Below, one piece after another: positions 9,723 to 21,326 of a stretch of 64,000 bases of DNA. The position numbers and the translations under genes were made by a program. Position 1 is the stretch's first letter. Every line of letters begins with the position of its first letter. The stretch comes from Cercophora sp. LCS_1. Taxonomy: Eukaryota > Ascomycota > Sordariomycetes > Sordariales > Lasiosphaeriaceae. The notes beneath the pieces were generated by a model that was not told the DNA's origin, searched no databases, and saw only the letters and a program-made list of their open reading frames with translations. The stretch covers positions 1,178,001-1,242,000 of the forward strand of contig JAPZLL010000002.1 of assembly GCA_036250225.1 (NCBI GenBank). The letters run 5' to 3'.

Positions 9723-10982
9723 AGGCCGGTTTCGCTCCTTTGTTTTATTGGTTTGGGTTGGTGTGTATCACATCTCAGATGATCAATCATAATGTCTTAA
9801 TCCCCTTGTGACTGGTTCCTCGCATTGTTCAGCTTCCGGTGACGGATGTTGATAGTCCCATGAGCAGTTGGAATGGTTGTCGTTTGTTCATTACGAAATT
9901 TGATCTGTCATCGAAGTTTCTTGTGCAGCGTAGCTGGCACAGCACCTCGCTGTTCGCGTCCAACACTAACGGATGCAGAGGTCTCGACCCCGGATGCCCG
10001 TACACGGAAGAAGTGCTGACAGAGTCCAGAGAACGGAAAAAGCACCCGGAAGTTTATTTCATCCCCGATCACAGACTACAGACTCTCTCGGTTCCGGGCA
10101 ACTCAGCGCTGGAAGGATTAGTCGGATGAGGTCACATGCCAAATCAAACCGCATAAAGCGGCTCTGCACGCAGATCTGGGGCAATGCTTGTTTTTGCGGA
10201 GGCGTCAAGGTTGATCGAGGGAGTGGTGCACACTTCGGGTTCTGTCGGAAAGGTCCAGAACAGCGAAGCGAACGAGAGTCGCCCACCAATGGAACATTGG
10301 CCGGATGCACACTGCAAAGTCAGTGAGAGGATGGGACCACCAGTTGGTTAGGGCTTCGTCCGAACCAGGGGCTCCAGGATTCTCACCGCTCAGGTCGCAG
10401 TTCTCCTTTTTCCAGCAGACTCCGACAACGGGCGCACGAGGGTGCCAAGCTTCTAGGGCCCGATTGACAGGTGCAGTCTGGCCAAACGGTTCGGCTCGGT
10501 GCTGGCACGACCCATCCACACGATAAACCGCCTTCCCAATCTGCAATAAAGGGCAGTCCCCATTTACTTCGATCGTTCGTCCCGTCTCCTCGATGGCGCC
10601 ATTGCACCAGCTTACCAAGATTGCGTCAAGTCGATTGCGTGCTCTTGCGACTTCACGCTGCTGACCTTCAAACTTGGGTCTCTCGTGGGGGGTCTTTTCC
10701 ATAATTTGGCTCTGAACCACCGACGGTGAGCTTCTGCCTCAATTTTTTATTCGTTTCCGACTTTGTGTCGTTGGGTTCACTTATAGTCTCCTTTCAACTT
10801 CCCTTTGAGAACCACCTTCTCGCGGGCCATCCCGAAGCTAGGCTCCCGGTCACTTTCCGCTTTGTGGGGGCAGCCTGTCATCATCAAGCCATCCCACGGG
10901 AAGCAGTTGTGGCGTCTCTCACGTTGTTGACTTGGAGGATTGCCTAGCCCCCCACACACGTCGAGCTGCTATTAGCGAGAAG
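9723..10982. other. Intergenic region, 1.26 kb
   Basis: A 171-codon open frame on the minus strand (10205-10720) lacks known motifs and starts at GTG; I regard it as chance. No tRNA or repeat seen. It presumably holds the promoter of the sulfatase gene. Confidence 0.45.
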
Positions 10983-12880
10983 ATGTCGCCAGACCTCAAC
11001 TCGATGCCGGCCTCACCCCTTCCTGCAGGAAGTGCTGGAAATGGGAACGCCAATGGGCCGCCCCAGGGCAAGAGGCCCAACATACTATACATCATGGCGG
11101 ACCAGTTGGCTGCTCCACTCCTCAAGATGTACAATGAGAAGTCGCAAATTCTTACACCAAACCTGGACAAGCTCGCAGCCAAGTCGGTCCAGTTTGACTC
11201 GGCCTACTGCCCTTCTCCACTATGCGCTCCTTCCAGGATGAGCATGATCACGGGCCTCTTGCCCATGAAGATCGGAGCGTTTGACAACGCCACCTCGATC
11301 TCTAGCGACATCCCAACGTATGCACACTACCTGCGCCTCCAAGGGTATCATACCGTCTTGGCGGGCAAGATGCATTTTGTGGGGGATCAGCTACACGGCT
11401 ATGAAACCCGCTTGACCACTGACATCTACCCCGGTGACTTCGGTTGGGTCGTAAACTGGGACCAACCTGATACCCGACTGGAGTGGTATCACAACGCTAG
11501 CTCCATCTTGCAGGCTGGCGTTTGTGTGAGGAGCAACCAGCTTGACTATGACGAGGAAGTCATGTACCGATCGACCCAGTTCATGTACGACCATGTGCGT
11601 CAGGGTCCCGATGCCCGGCCGTTCTGCCTAACGGTATGTAGCCCCCCCAACCCCCCGTGGTGTGGCGTCGAACCCGGTTTCTGCGAGTCATCGTTGGGCT
11701 GACAAGGAACATTATTGGCGCTCTTAGGTCTCATTGACGCACCCCCACGACCCATACACAATCCAGCAGGAGTATTGGGATCTCTATGAGGGTGTTGACA
11801 TTGAGCTCCCAAAAGTTAGGATTCCCAAGGAAGATCAAGACCCCCACAGCAAACGCTTGCTTAAGGTGTGCGATCTCTGGGATGAGGAGTTTAGTGACGA
11901 ACAGATCAAGCGTGCACGACGAGCCTACTATGGCGCTGTTAGTTATGTCGACGACTGCGTTGGCAAACTCCTTGATGTGCTCAAGAGATGCCGTCTTGAC
12001 GACAATACTATCGTTATCTTCAGCGGCGATCATGGTGACATGCTTGGTGAGCGCGGCCTCTGGTAAGTTGTTTCCGTATGCCGGCAAACCGTGGTTGTTT
12101 GGATCACTTACACCGGCCACAGGTACAAGATGAACTATTTTGAGTCATCGGTCCGTGTCCCTCTGTTGGTGTCATACCCCCAATGGTTTGAGCCTCGCAG
12201 GGTTAAGGAGAACGTCTCAACCCTCGACATACTTCCTACGATGTGTGACTTTGTTGGCACCAAGCCCTTTGCCGCGCTTCCCATGGATGGATTATCTCTT
12301 TACCCATACCTGAAGGGTAGCCAAGGCCATGACGAGGCCATCGCCGAGTATACTGGTGAAGGAACCATTAGCCCGCTTATGATGATCAAGCGTGGCAAGT
12401 GGAAGTATGTTACCTGTCCATCGGATGGGTCTCAGCTCTATGATCTGGAAGCAGATCCGCTAGAGATCCACGACCTCGTAAAGACTCTTGAGAAGACAGC
12501 AGGACTTTCTCCTGATCCTCATGCGGAAGCAAGGGTTGTCTTTGACTCTTTCGAGGCGGAGGCCAAAGCAAAGTGGGACTTTGAGAAGATCACCGAGGAA
12601 GTATTGCACTCACAGAGGAAGCGGAGACTAGTATGGGCAGCTCTCAAGAAGGGGCGGTTTACGAGCTGGGATTTCAATCCCCAGGATGACGGCAGAGAGA
12701 AGTAAGTATATGGCCTTCGTTTTCTTTGTATAGCTGACACTAAACAAGAACAGGTACATTCGGTCGCATATTCCGCTTGACGACCTGGAACGCATGGCCC
12801 GATACCCGGCGGTTGACAAGTACGGCAATGAGACTGGGTCGCTCATCTTGGTTGACCAAGCTGGTTCGCATGGGCAGTAG
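10983..12880 (+). CDS. Type I sulfatase, choline-sulfatase family
   Basis: Four exons (10983-11633, 11728-12062, 12123-12701, 12754-12880) give 563 residues; introns are 94, 60 and 52 bp. RPNILYIMADQ near residues 31-41 supplies a metal-binding Asp. LCAPSRMSMITG has the C-x-P-S-R signature; Cys81 would become formylglycine. FSGDHGDMLGERG carries further metal ligands. The C-terminal part (after about residue 480) matches the choline-sulfatase C-terminal domain style. The expected reaction is choline-O-sulfate to choline plus sulfate, a sulfur and osmolyte salvage step. No signal peptide is visible, which fits a cytosolic enzyme. No sulfate permease or choline oxidase gene lies nearby. The substrate is inferred from family resemblance. 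Confidence 0.88.
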
Positions 12881-13290
12881 AATGATGCCACCGGTTGCGA
12901 GGAAGGACGCGATTTCCCCTAGCATTTTCATCGGGGTTGCTAGAAAGCATGGCCGGAAATGGGTGCACATATGGGATTAGTCTGGCATCATGCGGCGAGG
13001 CGTATGGAGCGTTATTATTTTGCAACAGGATGCCCTTGCTTACCATGTACACGAGATCAATGAATGATTATCGCAGGAAGAGTTGACGTCTTCTATACTT
13101 TGGTAGGTGCTGTGAATGCTGTTGCATCCATGATTGCATCATCCTCCGTCCACTTCTTGTCGGGCCATCAAGGTGCGCGGAGGATAAATAGTGGCGCTAA
13201 CCAAATACGGCAGTCAGCTCTGCCCCGCGAAGTCGCGACCGATCGGGGCCTCTCCTCTGTGACCAACCCTCCAAACTTTAGACTTTAGAA
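12881..13290. other. Intergenic region
   Basis: 410 bp between two co-directional genes. Nothing beyond a presumed terminator and promoter is visible. Confidence 0.5.
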
Positions 13291-14288
13291 ATGCAGGTCA
13301 ACAAAAACAACTTGCCAATCCAACCGCACAGGCAATCGCGTCCCAACGGTAATTTCAGCCATATTCCAGGATCCTTACATCCAATACCAAGTCCCCCTCC
13401 ACCTGCGAAGATGTCGTCCCTCGGCCTCGCGCAAGACGAGTTGAAGCAGCTCGATCTCATGCGCAACCGTTTCCTCCAACTCGCAAGCAGTCTTATATCT
13501 CTCCAGAAGAACGTCATTACCACACAACCTCTCCCCAGCCGGTAAGCTTTTTTTTCCCTTACCCATTAACCCCAGCCAGCGCGCGCGCTGACTTTCCGTC
13601 CAGAGAATCCCTCCAGGCCTCGGCGCTCATCCTCCTGCAAAACGTCAAGTCGATCCAAGAAATCACAAACGAAAACGCCGAGCTCTTCTCCCGCATTGCT
13701 GTCCACCCATCTACAAATTTCCCCGGGCGCACACAGGAGCATATCCTTCTCACCTTGTTGCGCAAAAAACTTGAGCCGGACGTGGAGACGCGGGTTGAGG
13801 AGGCACGGGAGACGGCGCGGTCTGCGGGGCTGGATGCGAGCAAATTAGCGTCAGGGAAGATAGGTGGGGGTTATGGAGATGATGATGACGGTGTTGGCTA
13901 TGAGGAGGAGGGTGGTGTCCCGGAGGATCCGTTCAATGAGCTGTGGGCGGATATAAGGGATGCGTGCTTTGAGGGGATCAAGGAGTTTATTGAGACTCAG
14001 GCGAGTGAGGCGTACACGGTGGCGGAGAAGGAACTGGGAACGGAGAATGTGAGGACGGGGTTGAAGAGGAATTTGGAGGAGGATAGTGAGGAGGACGACG
14101 ACGAAGAAGAGGAGGAGGAAGAGATGGTGGGACAGGGAACGAAGGGGGCGGTGATTGGCGGAAATGCGTTGCAGCCGGAGCATGTGCTGTGGTTTGCGGC
14201 GAGGGGCGATTTGAGTCTGCCGCCAAATATCGAGCTCGAGTCGCAGAGGAGGGCACGGGAGGCGAAGAGACCTGGTGCGGCGAGGTGA
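13291..14288 (+). CDS. med8: Mediator complex subunit 8
   Basis: Two exons, 13291-13541 and 13604-14288, with a 62 bp intron; 311 residues from the first ATG. The family core begins at MSSLGLAQDELKQLDLMRNRF, so the internal ATG at 13411 (271 residues) is an equally good start, and the 40 leading residues are proline-rich and unconserved in style. The core then runs through LQASALILLQNVKSIQEI, FPGRTQEHILLTLLRKKLEPDVE and the DPFNELW segment. MED8 sits in the Mediator head, in the nucleus. A Glu/Asp run follows about residue 230 (EEDDDEEEEEEE). Codon third positions change from C-rich to G-rich along the gene. Confidence 0.9.
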
Positions 14289-15103
14289 GAGGCAGGCTGC
14301 AGCAAGAGACTCCGAGCTGAAGAGATCCGAAGCCGGTGGTCGAGGACGACAGTGACACCATCGAATCGTCAATTCGTCGCTGGCGGGATAGCCAATGCAG
14401 GAAGCGGGAGTCAGCAACTAGAGAGGACTCAGAATGCTCCGTTGAGACAGCGCCCAATCACCAGAGGCCATTCACAGCAAACCGAATCAACTTGGGCATG
14501 CAGGTGCTAGCGGGTGGCGCAGCCTACATCGCATTCACTACATTTCCCCATCAAACCAGCCACCTACGGAAACCAGCATTTTATGGGGTATCTGTTGCGG
14601 CTTTGGGCTACAATATTAGTAAAAATCAGGGCAAAGCATGCGAAGTTGGCAGGGGAGCCGCGGGCTCGGGCAATATGACGGGTTTATCTCGCTATTACAG
14701 AGAAACCTGATATCAGTACTCATGGATCTCAGCTCGCGCACTCGGCGTTTTGTGGGATAGTGTGTGTATCTCTGTGGCAAATCACGGTGGTATTAGATGA
14801 CAGAGTCGAATGCGGTTTAAGTCACCTTGTCAGGCTGATCTCGCACTGCCTCTCGCATCGACGAAGCAAAAACAGGGTCGTCGCGATCTCCCCCAAATCG
14901 GGAATCCTGAGTGTCCGAATCCATGCCCTTGCTCCATTTACTGATTGTTCCGTTAGTCGAACATGTAGTTCCCGGTGAGGTCATGGGTCGTTCATATGTA
15001 TATCACAGCTTCTCCCACCTATCAGGGGTAGCCCACGGTAGTTCAGCGCAGCACCTTATTACAATCATAGTTCTTTCAACTCGGTGGCGTTAGCTCCGTC
15101 AGG
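14289..15103. other. Intergenic region
   Basis: About 0.8 kb. A 124-codon open frame (14336-14710) starts at GTG and has no recognisable features. No RNA gene seen. Confidence 0.5.
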
Positions 15104-16093
15104 ATGCTTGAACTTCTCACTGCTGCTGAACACAAACCCTGGCCTTCACCTTCCGTCAACCACCTACCTTCAATTACTCCTTGCGTCCCCGCAAATACCA
15201 CCTCCAACAACGACGATGTCCGATGCAATGCCAACAAGTCATCCTTTGCAATGAAACCAACCCTCCTAACACTCCCGCTCGAAATCCGCCTCCTCATCTA
15301 CTCCCATGTCCACGCCCTCCACCCCGTCCGCGAACCATGCCTTGCCCCGTGGTATCCAACCCCGTCCCACTCAGCCTATTTCCTCGCGCCCATCATGGTA
15401 CCCGTCTTCTGGCGGGAATCCCCATCCCCTACAACCACCGCCTCCTCCTCCTCCTCCTCCTCCAACGCCAACAGTAAACACAACACCTCCTCCTCCTCCT
15501 CCACTGTCCATCCCCAAACCCCTAGGACACTCTCCCCATACAGACCTACCGCCTACATCCCGACGCCCCTCCTTCTCGCCTCCCGCCAGACCTACCTCGA
15601 GTCCCGCCTCGTCCCTTTCCACGAAAACGAATTTGTGTTCGTCACTTTCTTTTCGTCGGGCTTGTCAGCAGCACGAGCTTTCGTTCGTGGGTTGAGGTCC
15701 TGGCAGAGGGAGAGTATGAGATGGGTGAGATTGGAGATGCAGGGAAAGGACTTGGTGGATAGGGTGAGGCTAGGGATATGGAAAGATATTTGTGAGTGGT
15801 GGGCAGGGGTTTGGGGGTTGAGGTTGAGGGTTGATATGGATTCGCTCGACGGACAGAGAAATGGGTCAAGAGGGGATGAAGAGGGCGGGGATCCTTGGTG
15901 GCCGTTGAGAGGAGCGGGTGTGGGGAGATATGAATGGGTTGAGGGGTTGAGGAGCATGCTGGGTTTGAGGGTGGTGGAGATGGAGGTTGAGATGAAGGGT
16001 TTAGGAGTGGAGGAGAGGGCGAGGTGGTGTGAGGAGGTGGGGAGACGGTTGGAAGGGATCAAGGTTGTCTGTGTGAAGAAGGTTGAGCGATGA
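15104..16093 (+). CDS. F-box-like / DUF7730-type fungal protein
   Basis: A single exon of 329 residues. TLLTLPLEIRLLIYSHV (about 54-70) is the LP.E.R..IY motif common in fungal F-box-like and DUF7730 proteins. LLASRQTYLESRLVPFHENEFVF (about 160-182) is the second family hallmark. Between them is a Ser-rich insert coded by a TCC microsatellite. The C-terminal third is charged. An alternative start is the ATG at 15251, just before the conserved motif. The function is unknown; a substrate-adaptor role would be inference only. The 5' half uses C-ending codons and the 3' half G-ending codons. Confidence 0.75.
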   Translation: MLELLTAAEHKPWPSPSVNHLPSITPCVPANTTSNNDDVRCNANKSSFAMKPTLLTLPLEIRLLIYSHVHALHPVREPCLAPWYPTPSHSAYFLAPIMVPVFWRESPSPTTTASSSSSSSNANSKHNTSSSSSTVHPQTPRTLSPYRPTAYIPTPLLLASRQTYLESRLVPFHENEFVFVTFFSSGLSAARAFVRGLRSWQRESMRWVRLEMQGKDLVDRVRLGIWKDICEWWAGVWGLRLRVDMDSLDGQRNGSRGDEEGGDPWWPLRGAGVGRYEWVEGLRSMLGLRVVEMEVEMKGLGVEERARWCEEVGRRLEGIKVVCVKKVER

Positions 16094-18109
16094 GGGGTTT
16101 GAGGGGTGGCTGGTAGACTAAAGGTCAATACCGTCACGCCGCAATGTAAGTGTCTTTTTGGAGATGATTCACCGGCGGCTCATGGAGTCGACACCTGAAT
16201 GGTCATGTCACGCCTCTGTGATATCGGTGAGGCGTATTAGAATCTGTGCGAAGCACCTCCCAAGGATATCAGTCTGATGTTTGGTTGAGCTCAGAGTGGA
16301 TGTTGGTGGCGTTTCAGCGTCTGTTGTAGACAAACGGCGGAGGCCATGTATGTCTGTTTGCATGATGGAGGAGTGCATATTCCGTTGGTGGCGGGTTCCA
16401 GCACATATCCGCACAGTTAACGGGCGAAGCAAGCACGATGCTACGAGGATTGGCGCGGACCCATCAGAATTTTTCGAAGCTTGGTGAAGTCAGTCATTCA
16501 TCGTCACCTAAGACAAGATGTACGCAGTAGCGACGTTCAAAATGGTTGATCTCTAGGACCCCCACTCCACATTCCAGAAATCGGCAACGCGTGTTTTGTG
16601 TGTCGAAGCAAGCTTTTTGAATGGCGCTCTGTCGATCCAGGGGCGCTTCGCCGCGTCCCGGCAGTTCAACCAAGGAAGATCAGCAGACATTGAAACAGAC
16701 TGGGCGCGCTGGTGGGGCCCGGCTTCCTGCTGCAGCTGCGTTCCACAGCTCGCACCTGCTCTGTTCAGCTGCTTCTGCTTCAAACCTCGTTCGCATCTAG
16801 TATCCCGTCATCTGGTATTGCGCACCATCACCTAGGCGTCGATACGACACCTGGGCAACTCCTATCTTCCACATGCGTAACTCTTGTCAGCTTGTGCTTT
16901 TGCACTGTTGCATGTTTGGTCTCTTTTTTTTTTTCAGCAAATTGGAAGAGCTAGCGCACAGCCCCCGAGCCAATCGTGGGGCCGACCCTCAGCGGGTTCC
17001 TGGGGATCCCGCATAAAGTCCCACCCATCCCTGTGGCTCCGGCCCCGGGCGCGCCTTGGCATTTACCACCCTCGGCCGCCACCGTCCCGCCGAGGAAACG
17101 TAGATGGATTGACGCACTGACTTTTGGGACACCGCGGCTCACAGATCTGTCGCTACTTGCGCAATACGCGTGGTGAAAACCAATATTCCAGGCAGGTTGG
17201 ACAAAGCCCCGCATGCAACAGGAAAGAGCGGCCGCCGCTACGTCGCAGGCGCCTCCGTGGCTGCAAGAAGGGACCGGAACCGCAACAGCAGAACGATCTT
17301 TCCTAGAACCACATGTCGCTCATTTCGCTCCCGTTGAGCAACCCCACCAAACGGTAAGGCAGGCTTGGCATAGGGGGCATGGATCAGATCCCAGCCAGCA
17401 GCAGCCACCAGGCGCCCCTTTCGAGGGTTCCCCTGGGGCCATCTCTTGAAAAAGAAAGCTTCCACGCGACCCTTTTTCGTCTTGCTGGCTTCTTCTGCTT
17501 TTGCCCTTTCTGATGTTTCCGATTTGAACATCAAAACAGGTTGCCGTTCCTTGCGGCGCCTTGTCTTCGACTCTCCTTTCCGTCTTTGTAATCCTCTCCA
17601 GCGTCGTTTCATTTGGCGCTGCCTCTCTCGCTCTTGCTCTTGGCTTGTTGAGCTGGCGAGCTGGCCCTTGACAGCGCCCACATGGCCGTTTGACTGGTAA
17701 GTTCACGACTTCATTCAAGCCAAGGCGGACCCAAAACCTTATCCAAAAATCTGGGTGCGTCCCTAAGTCCCAAGCGCGAAGGGCCGAGCCGGCCAAGTCG
17801 CACCATCACCAGGGTTTCACAGTGATCCCAAGCCCTCGCTCATCCCGCCTGGCATGGAACAGCGGAGCTTGGGCATGATGGGATCGCGGGTGCCTCTCTT
17901 CTGGCTCTCGTCACCACAGGTCTTGCACATGATGCCGTGGCCCAACCCTTTCATATACACTCCCCCTGTGCCCCCAATGCTGATCGTTGGGTGTCGCCAG
18001 GCCCTCAAAAACCGTCGTCCTCTCGTTTCACAGCCGACTTCCCCCTCTTGGGTCTGCGCGTTACCATCAACAACTTTACTACCCAGTCTAACGGTTCCGG
18101 TTGCCCGTC
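16094..18109. other. 2.0 kb gene-free region
   Basis: Several open frames of 60-158 codons occur on both strands, but none shows a domain, a good start context or consistent codon use. A GTAAGT at about 17699 could be the donor of a 5' leader intron of the acyltransferase gene. No tRNA, transposon or tandem repeat recognised. Confidence 0.4.
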
Positions 18110-19567
18110 ATGGTGATCAACCACGGCTCGCGCTTGAAAACGCTTTTCAGGATACTGTTGCCCAGCTTCATTGCCGACCGGCTCTTCCCAGATCACAGAC
18201 CAACATGGAAGCTCCATCCTACCTCGTATCTCGACGGCCTACGCGGCATTGCGTCGGTGATTGTGTTCTTCTGCCACTATACAGAAAATAACTTCTACCC
18301 ATTGGTCGACACGTACGGCCTTGACCCGAATCAACCTGGAGGATGGATTCAGCTACCTTATGTTCGCATCATCTTCTCGGGCCGACCCATGGTTCACATC
18401 TTCTTCGTTATCTCCGGCTTTGTGCTTTCGTATAAGCCGATCAAGTCGATACATGCTCGCGACATGGACAAGTGCTATACTGCCCTCTCGTCCTCAACCC
18501 TCCGCCGCGCCTTTCGTCTTTTTGGACCCTGTCTAGTCTCCACCTTCATCATCATGTGTCTGGCGCAAATGGGATATCACAAGGTGCAGAAGGATTCGTG
18601 GGCGGAACACTTTTGGACGTGGGAGTGGGCGGTATTCCACCAAATCACCTGGGGCTGGGAGTGGAACAAAGACATGCGACCCTACTTCGACCCTCATCTC
18701 TGGACAATTCCGATCGAGTTCGCTCACTCGATGCTTCTTTTCATGGTGATCCTCATGGTGTCGAGAATTCGGCTCCGCATCCGACAGGCAATGGTTTTTA
18801 GCCTTATGATCTACTGCCTTGCTTGTGGAAAATGGGCTGGGTTTGAATTTTTGACTGGTCTCTTCCTCGCGGAGATCCATATTCTGCAGAACTCTAGCCG
18901 TCCCGGCTGGGAATTTTCAGACAAGGGCCGTTATTCTCCAAGAAGTGTCTTGAAGACACTCAAGTTCTTCTTTCACATCACTACTTTGCTGGTGGGGCTA
19001 TACATTGCGGGATGGCCGAATCGCAACGGGGATAAGACGCCAGGGATTCGGTACCTTCTGGAGAAGACACCAGAGCCCTTCACCAACGTGCCAGAAGACG
19101 ACATGGCAGCCCAGAAGTACTGGTTTGGCATCTCGGCAGCGTTTATGGTGTGGACAGTTGGCGAAATGCCAATCTTGAAGAGGTTCTTCGAGGGGCCACT
19201 TGCCCAATACTCTGGGCGGATCAGCTACGCCATCTACATCTGCCACGGCCCAATGCTCGACTTTTTCGAGAAGCGGGTTGTCGGTACCCCATTCATCCCG
19301 GCACAAGGGGAGCCAGGGCAAGAAGGGTATCGGGAGGCCATCTTGGCAAAGGGGGTGAAAGGTATTGTTGGCGCGGCAACATCGACGCAAATGACAATTG
19401 GCTGGTTTATTGGCCTCTGCATTCTCGGGCCGTTCGTTGTGTGGATCTCGGATATCTTCTGGAGGCTTGTTGACGATACTGTCGTCAAGCTCGGGAGAAA
19501 GATTGAGCTCGCGCTTCTGGACGACGTGGAGAGCCCTCGGAGCCAGGGCTACTCGACGGTTGCTTGA
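18110..19567 (+). CDS. Acyltransferase 3 family membrane enzyme
   Basis: A single exon of 485 residues. Near residue 43, TSYLDGLRGIASVIVFFCHY is the family signature, with the probable catalytic His in FFCHY. HIFFVISGFVLSYKPI, DPHLWTIPIEF and the late GRISYAIYICHGP segment follow the order of fungal acyltransferase-3 proteins. About ten hydrophobic segments are visible. Members move acyl groups onto sugars, lipids or secondary metabolites at membranes. The substrate cannot be read from sequence, and no biosynthetic cluster surrounds the gene. The start is the first ATG of the frame. Confidence 0.88.
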   Translation: MVINHGSRLKTLFRILLPSFIADRLFPDHRPTWKLHPTSYLDGLRGIASVIVFFCHYTENNFYPLVDTYGLDPNQPGGWIQLPYVRIIFSGRPMVHIFFVISGFVLSYKPIKSIHARDMDKCYTALSSSTLRRAFRLFGPCLVSTFIIMCLAQMGYHKVQKDSWAEHFWTWEWAVFHQITWGWEWNKDMRPYFDPHLWTIPIEFAHSMLLFMVILMVSRIRLRIRQAMVFSLMIYCLACGKWAGFEFLTGLFLAEIHILQNSSRPGWEFSDKGRYSPRSVLKTLKFFFHITTLLVGLYIAGWPNRNGDKTPGIRYLLEKTPEPFTNVPEDDMAAQKYWFGISAAFMVWTVGEMPILKRFFEGPLAQYSGRISYAIYICHGPMLDFFEKRVVGTPFIPAQGEPGQEGYREAILAKGVKGIVGAATSTQMTIGWFIGLCILGPFVVWISDIFWRLVDDTVVKLGRKIELALLDDVESPRSQGYSTVA

Positions 19568-20447
19568 AGAAGTTGTGTTCTGCAATCGGGCCACCGCGAA
19601 CCGAAGACAACCGGTGGAATATGTATGCAATTCTGGATTGGGAGGAGAAACAGTTATTGGGGACATTATTCGGCGTTGGGGATCCTTGCAATGTTCTATT
19701 GTATCTACGGCTGCAACGATTTAATGCATAGTATTGCAGCCCTGCCGGCGCGCATGTCGGACTCTGCCCGGAAACCGTCGGCCAGGCACGGCTCGGCCCA
19801 GATGGCAATTGACGGGCACTCTCCGCATTTCGGATCTGGAGTGAATGCGCAATTGAAGGTGCCAAGCCGATCCTTTCTGCATATGTATGTCTGGCGTGGC
19901 TACACGGCTGTATAAATGCCGGCCGGCCCCTGGGCTGGGCAGCACAACCGCAGTCCTGGCGGCTTGATAGAGACTAAGGCATCGCCAATTCATGTGACTT
20001 CGCGATTGCGCTGCAGCCCCGGTAACCAAGCCGCTGTGAGTCACGTCGACGTCTGTGAGTCGAAGAAGCGTATTTTAAAAAGATCTGAGAGGGGTGCCTC
20101 AGTCATTATTTTCCCAACCTGTTCAGATCCTGTGTTTGTTTCACGTGTGCCATTGGTGGTGTTGAGTTACCAGTGGTTTCACATGGTGGATGCCTTGGAT
20201 GCCTGGATCGTTCATGTCTTCTTGCTTATTCATCAGCACTTTTTACACCCATATGCTTGCATTACCGCGCTGCTGTGGTTTGGCACTGCTTGTTTGAGAT
20301 TGGCTGGCGAAGGATAGGATAGGCGTGAAGTGAAAGAGGTATGTGCATTCGCTCGCAAGTCTTGAAGTGGGTTGATGTTGATGCTGACGAAACCTGTAGC
20401 AGATAAGAGGTGCTAGCGACGAAAAGAGAGAGCAACGTTGATCAAGG
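19568..20447. promoter_or_regulatory. Intergenic region with TATA-like element
   Basis: A TATAAAT is at 19911-19917 on the plus strand, about 530 bp before the GFA gene's start. No gene seen. Confidence 0.35.
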
Positions 20448-21172
20448 ATGGACGTTAGTTGCCAATGCGGCTCGGTCGCCTTCAAGACACCGCTTCCTAA
20501 ACCGTTGGCTTTGTATGTCTGCCATTGCTCCGAGTGTCGCAGACAGACCGGGTCTGCGTTTGGCACCTCGGCGATTTTTCCACGGTTCAATTTGCCGAAC
20601 TCCGAGTTGTTGAGCTGTTACACGTGAGTGTCTCTCTTGTTTGGTTGTGATGGGCAGGGAGTGTACGAGGTGAGATGGGATTGGTGGCTGACTGCATGTT
20701 GGATAGGAGAGCAACGTCTACGGGCCAGAACCTGAACTGGTATGTGAGATAGACGTATGAGTTGTTTGGAATGAGGCTGATGAATTAGTTACTTTTGTAA
20801 GGTCTGCGGAACTAGGTTGATTCACGCTACGCCGGTGAGTTTTCCTTTTTTTTTTTTTCTTTCGTCGAGGATAGGGGGAGGGACTGTGCTGATCAGGACG
20901 CGCAGGGCAAGAACGTTGTCTCGGTGAAAGGAGGGTGTATTGACGGCCTGGATTGGAAGGTGGCTATCCATATCTGGACGAAGAGCGCCATGGTGCCGAT
21001 CCCTGAGGGCTCGGAGACGCACTCGGAGGAGTCAGAGTACACGGATTATGGGGGAACGCAAGAAATGTTGGATCAACCGACGGACTTGAGGGGAAGTGGT
21101 GGGGACCCGGGATTGGAGTTTGGTAGTCCGGCGAGCAGCGCGACCTGCGATTTCACTGAACGCCACTTTTGA
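20448..21172 (+). CDS. GFA/CENP-V (Mss4-like) zinc-binding protein
   Basis: Four small exons, 20448-20623, 20707-20739, 20789-20834 and 20906-21172, with introns of 83, 49 and 71 bp; 173 residues. The gene shows only after splicing. Zinc ligands are in the expected order: CQCG near residue 5, then CHCSECRRQTGSAFGTSAIF (about 27-46) and CKVCGTRLIH (about 73-82). WKVAIHIWTKS near 105 is the characteristic end of the domain. Family members range from S-hydroxymethyl-glutathione synthase (GFA) to uncharacterised proteins. Fungi carry many paralogs, so no specific reaction can be assigned. Residues after about 120 form an acidic, disordered-looking tail. Confidence 0.85.
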
Positions 21173-21326
21173 GGATCTTTAGTTGTTGGGCTGGGAGTTT
21201 CTGTTGTCATCTTCGATTCTTGGGGTTGTGTTTCGAGGTTGGGGTATCTAAAAGTTGTCATTTGTTATGTCTGTCTCATATACTGTTTCTTCAGATGTCG
21301 CCAAAAATTAATGTTATTCTCCCGTC

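Noticed and set aside
10205..10720. 171-codon minus-strand open frame
   Set aside because: Starts at GTG, has no domain, and its composition does not resemble the neighbouring genes.
14336..14710. 124-codon frame after med8
   Set aside because: GTG start and no domain; the mild hydrophobic patch is not enough.
17238..17796. Overlapping minus-strand frames of 147 and 158 codons
   Set aside because: Two overlapping frames with no motif, in a promoter-like region.
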